Below are positions 1 through 7,277 of a stretch of 64,000 nt of DNA, piece by piece. The notes beneath the pieces were generated by a model. It did no database searches. It was not told where the DNA came from and worked only from the letters and a program-made list of their open reading frames with translations. The DNA comes from CAIWTU01 sp963815135 (GTDB lineage: Bacteria; Desulfobacterota; Desulfuromonadia; Geobacterales; Geobacteraceae), in the NCBI GenBank assembly GCA_963815135.1, contig CAWFFO010000007.1, positions 124,001-188,000 on the forward strand, written 5' to 3'. Numbering within the stretch: position 1 is the first letter of the stretch; every line of letters begins with the position of its first letter. The position numbers were made by a program, and so were the translations under genes.

Positions 1-669
1 CTTACCCGACCAACCCATTCTTTTCGCCTTTCTCGGGTAGACAAGGTTTTTATCTATTAACGTCTTTATGTATTCGAACTGTTCCCTGAGATACCTGTTT
101 TTCAATTGCCCCACAGAAGCACCGGTTCCGTTCCCCGAAGTTCCTTGACCCGTTCCAATGCCACTCCCACTGCCGTTTCCGGTTCCCGAACCAGAACCAT
201 GACCTGATCCGGAACCGCTTCCATCACCCTTGCCGGTTCCGGATCCTGAGGATGCCGTCTCGTTGGCCTTGTGAAAAGTTTCATTTGATGTTGCCGCCGG
301 GATGACATTTTCCTTCTTTTCGGATGGACGAACCGGATGGGGAGTTTCACTAACTTCAGGTGCCTCGGGCCTGGGTGAAACTCTATTGGCCTTCTGAAGT
401 TCTTGCTTTTCCGGAGTTTTTCTGTAAACGGTATTTTTCACTTTTTCATGTTCTTTTTTTTGAACAATTTCTTTTGGGGTCCCCCCTCCGGGATTTTCGC
501 TCTTTTTCTGCGGTCCCGGAGGTGCGGAGCCTTTGGGCTCAATAAGGGTTAAATCGATAACGACAGGCTTGGCTTCAGGCATAAAAGTGTTGCTCAAGGT
601 GAATGCCAGGGTAATTACCACGGCGTGGAGCAATAATGACATTAATATGCATTTCATCTGGCAAATCAT
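1..669 (-). CDS. TonB-like energy transducer (partial, C-terminus beyond left edge)
   Basis: A continuous minus-strand frame gives 223 codons from ATG 669 and leaves the window without a stop. Residues 8-28 form one hydrophobic segment (signal anchor). A Pro/Lys/Glu-rich stretch (about 45-125) and a Gly/Ser/Thr-rich linker (about 140-187) follow; these would span the periplasm. From about residue 190 it matches the start of a TonB C-terminal domain, with the hallmark YP at 211-212 inside LVYPRKAKRMGWSGK. TonB links the proton motive force, through ExbB/ExbD, to outer-membrane receptors. A TonB-dependent receptor lies at 7.3-9.2 kb, but pairing them is only inference. An in-frame stop just upstream makes 669 the first possible ATG; ATG 657 is the alternative. 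No strong ribosome site is visible. Confidence 0.85.
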   Translation of the reverse strand, partial: MICQMKCILMSLLLHAVVITLAFTLSNTFMPEAKPVVIDLTLIEPKGSAPPGPQKKSENPGGGTPKEIVQKKEHEKVKNTVYRKTPEKQELQKANRVSPRPEAPEVSETPHPVRPSEKKENVIPAATSNETFHKANETASSGSGTGKGDGSGSGSGHGSGSGTGNGSGSGIGTGQGTSGNGTGASVGQLKNRYLREQFEYIKTLIDKNLVYPRKAKRMGWSGK

Positions 670-1044
670 CGGTTTTCAATCACTTCCGGACCACTCCCTT
701 GTGAAAAGCAACAATGAACGATTCCATTCCAATTATTCGTTATATCCAGATTAACACTTAATGTACACTCTCGTTATTTAGATTACGCCGAATGTAATAT
801 CCCGATCACGCAAATTGAGGTCGAGAGTTCCAGGTAACAACATTATACAATTGCTATTGGTACGACCGACAAGGGGAATATATTGCAAATTATATATCGG
901 GTCAAGTTTCACTTGCCTGGTCTCGTTTCTGCAATACTTTCCATTTCAGAAGTTCTGTGGAATAAAGAAAAACCGGGAATCCTGTCTGAATGGAATCCCG
1001 GTTCTCTTGTCACCCATAGGTTTGTGTAAACTCCTGCTGACCAG
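670..1044. other. Intergenic region between two minus-strand genes
   Basis: About 375 bases, AT-rich, between the diheme protein gene and the TonB-like gene, both on the minus strand. The only structure I can support is the hairpin at 971-1003, which would end the diheme transcript. The rest should hold the promoter of the TonB-like gene, but I see no convincing -35/-10 pair. Confidence 0.5.
961..1003 (-). terminator. Rho-independent terminator of the diheme protein gene
   Basis: The arms 971-982 and 992-1003 pair over 12 positions with a single A-A mismatch and a 9-base loop. On the minus strand the stem is followed by TTTCTTTATT (970-961). It lies about 40 bases beyond the stop codon of the diheme protein gene, the expected place and direction. 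Confidence 0.65.
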
Positions 1045-2682
1045 TTACTTCCCGGTGGTGAAGCTTGAAACTGTGCTTACCGCGTGCGAATTGGGCCCGT
1101 CAGCGGTAACCCTCCAGTAATATGTCGTTGACGGGGCAAGTGTTGTTGAAGTGCTCACAGTATTTGATGAGCCACTACCTCCCCCTCCGCAGGAAGATAT
1201 AACAAGCCCCGAAGATGCTATAAGTAAAAGTATGCAGAGATATTTCCTGCTCCTTCTCGGCGCGCCGACCGCGATTACTCCGAATAATCCGAAGAAAAGG
1301 AAATTGCCGTTTCCGAACCTGGCAAGTAAAGTTTTCATACTTTTCCCGGTGGAAGCAACCTGGGTAGCAACAGTTGTCCAGGTTGTCTGGTCCGTGGATA
1401 TTTCAACGGTATAGTTGACTTTTGCGGTGGGGTCAGTATCCGCAAACTTCGTCCATGCCAGTCTCGTAGCCTTCCAGGAAACCTGGGTGGCCCCGTTGAT
1501 GGGAGTGACAATTGCCGGTCCTTCCAGATCGCCATATATAATGATCTTCTCCTGGTCGACGTAGCCCCAGCCGGATTCAAGTACATTTATGTCGGTTGTT
1601 CCGGCCGGAAGCGGTTCAACCTTTATTATCGTGGCTGATTTCGAGGAGAAGCCTGCATTGTGGTCGGCGTTGCCGTCATAAGGCCAGATAACGCTCTGAT
1701 TTGTTGCGGTTGAAGCCTGGTCGGGCGGGCCGACGATTTTCTGGGGGGTTACGATGCGGAATGGTCCTTCCGTGCCGTTAGCCAGCTTGTTGGTGGAATC
1801 CAGATATCCCGGGACCAGGTCCTTGCCGTCTGCCTGGAGAGCAAGGATGAGGCGAAGGTCGCCATTGACACTTATCTGATCGCCATGATTGCGTCCGGTG
1901 GTTCCTGGAGAGCTGTAATCACACCATCCTCCGTTGATTTTGTCCGCCTGGGCATTGTAATAATAAGTAGCCGCTGGATATGTCCCGTTGACATATGGAG
2001 CGTAAGAAGATCCCAAGTTGGAAGCACTGTCATCCAGGGGGTGGCGCTGGGAAAATCCGTCCGGAGCATACACTGTGATTTGAGTCGCATTTGTGGCCAT
2101 CCCGGCTTTTTTCAGCAGGTCCTGCATGATAACGCCGGAGTATTCGGCATAATAGTCACCGGATTTTGTGGTATTCATGAGCAGAAACTGGGAATGCTGC
2201 GGCATGGCCTGCAATTGAGCCTTGGTGAAAATACGGTAGGAGGCTACTACTTTTGTCGGGTCGTCATTGGCGTCGCCCGGGTAGCGGATTGCATTTATCT
2301 CGGTGATATTCGAGTAGCCGTCTCCATCTGAATCAAGCGATTCAATTAACTTCAGGGCGGCCTGGCTGCGGCCGTTGGCAAGGTAATCTTTGCCGTAACT
2401 GTTCAGGGTTGCCGTGATATCTCCTGTTCCTGCGTACCCGTATTCAAAGTGGCACCACTGGCAGCTGCCGTAGGTGGTTGTCTTGGTGCCGCTGGTTGTG
2501 GTGCCGCCGCTGTGGCACAGGGCGCAGTTGTCCAACTTGGTACCGGCCTTGTCCGGGTAAGCGGCTAGAAAGTTCGGTGCGTCTGCTTCACCCTGATGAT
2601 GGTAGGCGGCGAAAACGTCAGGAGCCGTTACTGCAAGGGCAGCGAATACTGCGAGGGCAATTGTTACATGCAACCATTTCAT
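1045..2682 (-). CDS. Secreted diheme c-type protein (GEGP-type) with SUOX-like and interrupted Fn3 domains
   Basis: A 545-residue exported protein. Residues 1-25 are a signal peptide (charged start, hydrophobic core, VFA-A cleavage). Two c-heme motifs follow, CALCH (53-57) and CQWCH (74-78), then an EF-hand-like calcium loop DSDGDGYSNITEI (117-129). Residues about 150-330 resemble the sulfite-oxidase-type molybdopterin-binding fold as used in Geobacter GEGP-motif diheme proteins (GTEGPFR at 303-309); I see no molybdenum-ligand cysteine. Residues about 390-545 are a fibronectin type III domain, split at about 448-505 by two hydrophobic segments around PRRSRK and a lipobox-like ISSC ending at Cys498, followed by GGGGSG. 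Without that insert the Fn3 strands read continuously. Start: AGGAGG eight bases before ATG 2682. Single gene with its own terminator. The electron-transfer role is inferred from the hemes. Confidence 0.8.
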   Translation of the reverse strand: MKWLHVTIALAVFAALAVTAPDVFAAYHHQGEADAPNFLAAYPDKAGTKLDNCALCHSGGTTTSGTKTTTYGSCQWCHFEYGYAGTGDITATLNSYGKDYLANGRSQAALKLIESLDSDGDGYSNITEINAIRYPGDANDDPTKVVASYRIFTKAQLQAMPQHSQFLLMNTTKSGDYYAEYSGVIMQDLLKKAGMATNATQITVYAPDGFSQRHPLDDSASNLGSSYAPYVNGTYPAATYYYNAQADKINGGWCDYSSPGTTGRNHGDQISVNGDLRLILALQADGKDLVPGYLDSTNKLANGTEGPFRIVTPQKIVGPPDQASTATNQSVIWPYDGNADHNAGFSSKSATIIKVEPLPAGTTDINVLESGWGYVDQEKIIIYGDLEGPAIVTPINGATQVSWKATRLAWTKFADTDPTAKVNYTVEISTDQTTWTTVATQVASTGKSMKTLLARFGNGNFLFFGLFGVIAVGAPRRSRKYLCILLLIASSGLVISSCGGGGSGSSNTVSTSTTLAPSTTYYWRVTADGPNSHAVSTVSSFTTGK

Positions 2683-3100
2683 TTGAATTTCCTCCTTTTC
2701 TTTGTTTTACAGCATATTGCAAGGTTGGAAATTAATATTTTTTCTCCCGTAACGCTGCAGTAATTTAGAGGTTGTATTTAATTTGTTTCGGACGTTATAT
2801 ATCAAAATGTATAACGTAAAGCAAGACGTATTTCATGAATAAATATTTCTATTTATGTATATATCAATATCAAGTGTGTGAATAATGAAGGTTAATGTGT
2901 GATTTGTTTAATTTGCAGTCGCAAGTTTATTTTGCTGTTTATCGCAAGCGTTATATTCTATTGCATATGACTGCTGTTTGCTCTATATTCAAAAACAGGG
3001 AGAGAGACAGACAATTTCCTCAGTTGCAGCCAGCTGCTGGAAGCTGGAAATTAAGTGTGCCTTATCTCAAATTCTCACTGATAATAATGTTGGAGTAACT
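2683..3100. other. AT-rich divergent intergenic region
   Basis: About 418 bases between the divergent diheme protein gene and the TiaS-like gene; markedly AT-rich compared with its neighbours. It contains one clear inverted repeat (2792-2817). A short CCAGCT/AGCTGG hairpin lies near 3030-3050. Promoters for both genes should be here, but I cannot fix them with confidence. Confidence 0.5.
2792..2817. promoter_or_regulatory. Inverted repeat, candidate operator
   Basis: ACGTTATA (2792-2799) and its exact reverse complement TATAACGT (2810-2817) enclose 10 bases. The 26-bp dyad size fits a dimeric repressor or activator. It sits about 110 bases upstream of the diheme protein start and about 280 upstream of the TiaS-like gene. 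No regulator can be named from the sequence. Confidence 0.4.
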
Positions 3101-3844
3101 ATGCAAATTTATCTCTGCATTGACGACACAGACAATATCGACAGCAGGGGCACCGGCGAGCTGGCCTCGATGCTGGTTGATGATGTGGAAAGAAACCACT
3201 GGGGAATATGTTCGTATATCACCCGCCACCAGTTGCTGGTACATCCTGACGTACCCTACACCTCGCATAACAGTTCCATGTGTTTTTCCGCCGAGATTGC
3301 CGAAGGGAACATGGAAAATCTTATTGCTTACGCTTCGGCTTTCCTTGAAAGGGAAAGCGCGGAAGGTTCCGACCCAGGACTTTGCGTTGCCGCATCCGGG
3401 CGCCTGGATGATCCGTCGGCGATCATCGAATTCGGCAGGAAGGCGAAGGAGTATGTTGTAACTCAGAATGAGGCTTATGAACTGGCCGGCCGGTATGGCA
3501 TTCACCTGTCTGCCCACGGAGGAACGGGGCATGGCGTGATTGGCGCACTGGCGGGGGTAGGCCTGCGGATGAGCGGCAACGATGGAAGGATGAGAGGCGG
3601 TCTGGAGATAGCCGCTGAGAACAGTATCGTAAAAGTTTCCGATATATGTGCTCATCCACATGTCGACTCGGTAAAGAGTCTGGATGGGAATGTTCTTCGA
3701 AGTGATGAACTGGTAATCCTGGGTGAGAAGGTCAAAACGGTATTGCGCAATAAAGAATCGGTCCTTCTGGTTATTCCTTCGGAGGGTATGGCTGATTCGG
3801 CCCGGTGGCAGACCTGCCCCAGGCAGCTTCTGAAAAAATTCTAG
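3101..3844 (+). CDS. TiaS-like protein (tRNA-Ile2 agmatinylcytidine synthetase-like, COG1571)
   Basis: 247 residues from ATG 3101, preceded by TTGGAG. The open frame extends further upstream, but the homologous start is MQIYLCIDDTDN. The motifs IDDTDN (7-12) and DSRGTG (14-19) are the signature of the archaeal TiaS family, which modifies the wobble cytidine of tRNA-Ile2 with agmatine. A glycine-rich GGTGHGVIGALAG (140-152) lies mid-protein. The archaeal enzyme is about 400 residues and has C-terminal OB-fold and zinc-ribbon parts; this protein is shorter and lacks them. Bacteria normally use TilS and lysidine at this position, so the bacterial function is unknown. A small Cys protein follows after 12 bases, probably in the same transcript. 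Confidence 0.65.
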   Translation: MQIYLCIDDTDNIDSRGTGELASMLVDDVERNHWGICSYITRHQLLVHPDVPYTSHNSSMCFSAEIAEGNMENLIAYASAFLERESAEGSDPGLCVAASGRLDDPSAIIEFGRKAKEYVVTQNEAYELAGRYGIHLSAHGGTGHGVIGALAGVGLRMSGNDGRMRGGLEIAAENSIVKVSDICAHPHVDSVKSLDGNVLRSDELVILGEKVKTVLRNKESVLLVIPSEGMADSARWQTCPRQLLKKF

Positions 3845-3856
3845 GGAGCAACGGAC

Positions 3857-4063
3857 ATGTTCTTGGCGGGTCAGAACGGATTAGCGGAATTCACGGGCGG
3901 CAGAGATGACCGGGCCGGTGCCGCCGGTGTGGCAGGGAATTGCCGGTTCTTTCGAATGGATGTCGAAGAGGAGCTTGTCGCTGATGAAACGGTGTCCTGT
4001 TACAACTGCCGCTACCGGCGATGGACCCTTGAATCTTTTTCCTGCATGAAACAGGGAAAATAG
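3857..4063 (+). CDS. Small cysteine-containing protein, unknown function
   Basis: 68 residues, 12 bases after the TiaS-like gene, with GGAGC before ATG 3857; the two are likely co-transcribed. The C-terminal part holds C48-x2-C51 and C63 in a basic, aromatic context (SCYNCRYRRW), with a further Cys29; this could bind a zinc or Fe-S site. The N-terminal half is Gly/Ala-rich with no recognisable fold. I do not recognise the family. If the neighbour acts on RNA, this could supply the metal ribbon that the short TiaS-like protein lacks, which is inference only. The gene ends 3 bases from the convergent histidine kinase. Confidence 0.55.
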   Translation: MFLAGQNGLAEFTGGRDDRAGAAGVAGNCRFFRMDVEEELVADETVSCYNCRYRRWTLESFSCMKQGK

Positions 4064-4066
4064 AGC

Positions 4067-6064
4067 TTATCGGGGAAGGTCGCTCCCGGTTTCAAGAACC
4101 TCCCTCAGTTTCATCAACAGCGCTCCGGGCTGAATCGGCTTGGAAATAAAGTATGAACCCTTTTTCAAAATCCCCTGACTGCTCATGATTTCAAAGGGAT
4201 ATCCGCTCATGAACAGGGTTTTGATTCCCGGTCGGATTGCCGATATTTTCTCGTGTACCTGCTTGCCGTTCATTTTCGGCATGATTACATCCAGAAGCAT
4301 TAGATCGATCTTGTCTTTATGCGTCTGAAACTTTTTGATTGCATCCTCTCCATCAACGGCTTCCACAACGTTATAACCATATTTCAGCAGTATGTGCCGT
4401 GTCAGGTTCCTTACCAGCCTGTCATCTTCAGCCAGAAGAATGGTTTCCTTTTTTCCTTTCGGCAACAGCAGGCTTTCCATCCTCTTGATCTCTACTGTCG
4501 GTTCGAAGAACGGCAGAAGTATTGTTATTGAAGTTCCCCGATCCGGCTGGGTGTCGATCTCGATATGACCTTTATGCTGCTGAACTATTCCGTAGACTAT
4601 CGACAACCCCAGCCCCGTGCCTTTGCCGACTTCCTTGGTGGTGAAAAACGGATCGAAGATTCTGTCCCGGGTTTCCGGAATAATGCCGATTCCAGTGTCA
4701 GATATGGTCAGTGCAGCATAAACTCCAGGTTTTATTTCGCTTGAAAATGTTGAATCATCTACCGGAAGTTCGACACAGTGTGTGGTCAGGGAAATTGTTC
4801 CTCCATTGGGCATTGCATCCTTCGCATTGGTGACCAGATTGATGATAACCTGGTCCATCTGTCCTTCGTCCGCGTTTATTATCACATCCTCAGTTGCGAG
4901 GCAGACCTGTAGTTCGATGCTCTCGCCGATGAGGCGCAGCAAAATGTCCTGCAGGTTTCTCACTATCATGTTCAAATTTGCCGGTTTGAGGGTTATTACC
5001 TGTTTCCTGCTGAATGCAAGCAGCCTCTGGGTCAGGTTAGCCGCCCTCTCGGCGGCAAACAGAATCTGTTCGATGTATGAATTAAGTGCGCTTTTCCTGG
5101 TCAGGCCGTTTTGCAGAAGGATTCCGTAACCGATGATGGCGGTCAGAAGGTTGTTGAAATCGTGAGCTACCCCCCCGGCAAGCGTACCCACGGCTTCCAG
5201 TTTCTGGGCATGCCGGACCTGCTCCTCCAATATTTCTTTCTCGGCTTCTCTTTTGTTCAGTGAATCGGTCATTTTGTTGAATGCCGATGCAAGCTTGCCG
5301 ATTTCATCATTTGTTTCGACGGGAACTTTTTCGACCGAGGCGCTCGTCCCCATGGCATTTACTCTTTCAGTCAGCCTGTTAAGCGGTCTGGATACTGTTT
5401 TTACCACATGGTAAATAACGGATAGTCCTACTAGCAGGCAGATGACAGCAATGAGACAACTTTTCACCAAGAGGGAACGGAGTGCCAATTCGAGGGATTT
5501 TTTGTCCAGGGTGACATTGACATAGCCGATCACTCTGTATTTTTCCGGTTTTTTCGATTCATCGGAAAACAGCAGCGTCTCGTCGGAAAAATATTCCGAA
5601 TCGGACAGGACCGGAGCCCAGAAATCAAGGGTTTTGTTTCCCTCAAAGAACAGTTGCTGATTTGAAGTCCTCAAAATTTCGGGAACTTCCTTGAATTGAA
5701 AGCCATTTCGGTTTGGCTTCCGTTTTGCTTCCATGCTCCCCGGTTTTATCCTGTCGATCAGCAGCATGCCCTCGTGATTGGCGACTCTAACCCTGATGAC
5801 GTCATTGTTCTGCATTATGCCTTCAACCGGATCTTTCAGTAATTGTTCGTTTTCGGCAAAAACTCCCAGCCTGCCGTTATAGGCCAGCATCCTTGTCAGT
5901 AGTTCACCTTCTTTGATGAGGGCTTCTTTTATCTCTTTGCCCTGCTGATAAATAAAAAAAGAGGTAAATGAGACTGATATGGTGATGATAAGAAATGCAA
6001 TGACAATAAAGATCTTTGCTGTAAAATTTTCCTTCGTATTTTTTATCAAAGTGGACAAGTTCAT
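4067..6064 (-). CDS. Hybrid sensor histidine kinase with C-terminal receiver
   Basis: 665 residues. Layout: TM1 (about 17-38), extracytoplasmic sensor region (about 40-198), TM2 (about 202-222), HAMP (about 220-272), short coiled coil, then HisKA with the phospho-acceptor His301 in VAHDFNNLLTAI. The ATPase domain has the N box NLVTNAKDA (409-417), DTGIG (456-460), FFTTK and GTGLGLS (482-488). The receiver follows, with acidic D547-D548, phospho-acceptor D592 in LLDVIMP, and Lys642. No DNA-binding output domain is attached, so a separate phosphorelay partner is expected; none is adjacent. It lies 4 bases downstream of a substrate-binding protein gene, in one operon, which suggests that protein presents a ligand to the kinase. 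Confidence 0.9.
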   Translation of the reverse strand: MNLSTLIKNTKENFTAKIFIVIAFLIITISVSFTSFFIYQQGKEIKEALIKEGELLTRMLAYNGRLGVFAENEQLLKDPVEGIMQNNDVIRVRVANHEGMLLIDRIKPGSMEAKRKPNRNGFQFKEVPEILRTSNQQLFFEGNKTLDFWAPVLSDSEYFSDETLLFSDESKKPEKYRVIGYVNVTLDKKSLELALRSLLVKSCLIAVICLLVGLSVIYHVVKTVSRPLNRLTERVNAMGTSASVEKVPVETNDEIGKLASAFNKMTDSLNKREAEKEILEEQVRHAQKLEAVGTLAGGVAHDFNNLLTAIIGYGILLQNGLTRKSALNSYIEQILFAAERAANLTQRLLAFSRKQVITLKPANLNMIVRNLQDILLRLIGESIELQVCLATEDVIINADEGQMDQVIINLVTNAKDAMPNGGTISLTTHCVELPVDDSTFSSEIKPGVYAALTISDTGIGIIPETRDRIFDPFFTTKEVGKGTGLGLSIVYGIVQQHKGHIEIDTQPDRGTSITILLPFFEPTVEIKRMESLLLPKGKKETILLAEDDRLVRNLTRHILLKYGYNVVEAVDGEDAIKKFQTHKDKIDLMLLDVIMPKMNGKQVHEKISAIRPGIKTLFMSGYPFEIMSSQGILKKGSYFISKPIQPGALLMKLREVLETGSDLPR

Positions 6065-6068
6065 CTTT

Positions 6069-6998
6069 TTACCTGATTATTCTGGCTTTGCGAAGTATGT
6101 CGGGGTCAATGGTCAGTCCCAGTTTTTTTGCAACTTTCAGGTTTACTGTCAGTTGCGGGTTCGAGGAGTAGGTCCTTTCGATTTCCGGCACTTCCATTCC
6201 GGAGAATATTCTTGCCGCTATTTCCCCTGCCTGTTCTCCCATGCTGTACGGATTGGTTTCGAGTGAGCTGAAAGCTCCCATTTCAAGGTACTTATCGGAA
6301 AAAACATGTAGCGGGATTTTGTTCTGCAACGAAAAAAGAAGGAGAAAGTCCGTTGTTTCGGGGGTAATGACCGTAATGTCGGGCAAAATCCATAACAGGT
6401 CAACCTTCCCTTTTAGATGCTCCAACGCTTCAGGAACTTCTCTCGGACTGTTTATTTCTTTCGTGATAAGCTCAATACCTGCTGTTTTTGCGAAATGTAA
6501 AGCTTTTCTTATATACGGGCCGTTTCTGCGCGGATCGTAAATGACACCGATAGACTTCATGGCGGGAAGCAATTTACGGAGGATTGTGAAATGTTTTTCC
6601 GGAGAAATATTCATACTTACACCGGAGATGTTTTTTTCACCATGGATGAGGATTTGGGGATTCAACACCATTACATAAACAATGGGTATGTTTTTTATGG
6701 ATATTGCCTTTTCAAGGGCCTCCATTCCGATTGCCAGTATCAAGTCGGGGTGTGTTCTATGTACCGCATCGACAATATTGCCGCTGGTCTCAAGTTCATG
6801 GTAAACCGGGTTATTGATCCTTTTGCAGCATGAACTCTTGAAACCTTTCAATGCTTCTTCATACGGTTTTATTTTGTAGTTCTGGATGACAAGGATATCC
6901 CTTGCATATGCCGGAGGGCTGGACAAAAATGCCAGGGATATAATTAATGCCAGAAAGAAAAACCGCATAAAATGTTTAAATGCCTGCTCTGCTTCCAT
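6069..6998 (-). CDS. ABC-type substrate-binding protein (COG2984/DUF534 family)
   Basis: 309 residues with an N-terminal export signal; the hydrophobic stretch begins at the internal Met11 (MRFFFLALIISLAFL), so ATG 6968 is an alternative start. After AYA the mature part begins RDILVIQNYKI. The body shows the two-lobed binding-protein pattern of COG2984, a family that includes tryptophan/tyrosine-type binding proteins. No permease or ATPase gene is nearby. The next gene, 4 bases on, is a histidine kinase, so a sensory rather than transport role is plausible. The stop is followed directly by the kinase start, which implies coupled translation. The ligand is unknown. Confidence 0.8.
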   Translation of the reverse strand: MEAEQAFKHFMRFFFLALIISLAFLSSPPAYARDILVIQNYKIKPYEEALKGFKSSCCKRINNPVYHELETSGNIVDAVHRTHPDLILAIGMEALEKAISIKNIPIVYVMVLNPQILIHGEKNISGVSMNISPEKHFTILRKLLPAMKSIGVIYDPRRNGPYIRKALHFAKTAGIELITKEINSPREVPEALEHLKGKVDLLWILPDITVITPETTDFLLLFSLQNKIPLHVFSDKYLEMGAFSSLETNPYSMGEQAGEIAARIFSGMEVPEIERTYSSNPQLTVNLKVAKKLGLTIDPDILRKARIIR

Positions 6999-7277
6999 GT
7001 GTTTTTTGAATCTGCAACCGCGTTCCTGTATCTGAAAAATGCCTGCCAGGACTTGATAAGTGCCTAATTCTCCCTGCTAAATGTTTGATTGTCAACAGAT
7101 TTAAATATTTTTATAAATGTTTTTTGTATTGCATTTGTTGAATGTATAACTAATTATTGCCGGAAAGAATAAGCAGCAGAATTGCAAATTAATTATATCT
7201 TCCCCAGGAATTGTAAAGAGATATTTCTTTCCGGACAATTCCTGTACGGCAACACAGTAGGATTCCGCGGGGGCATA

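Noticed and set aside
1045..1120. Plus-strand open frames across 360-1120 and within the diheme gene
   Set aside because: They are shadows of the minus-strand TonB-like and diheme genes or low-complexity intergenic frames without ribosome sites or recognisable domains.
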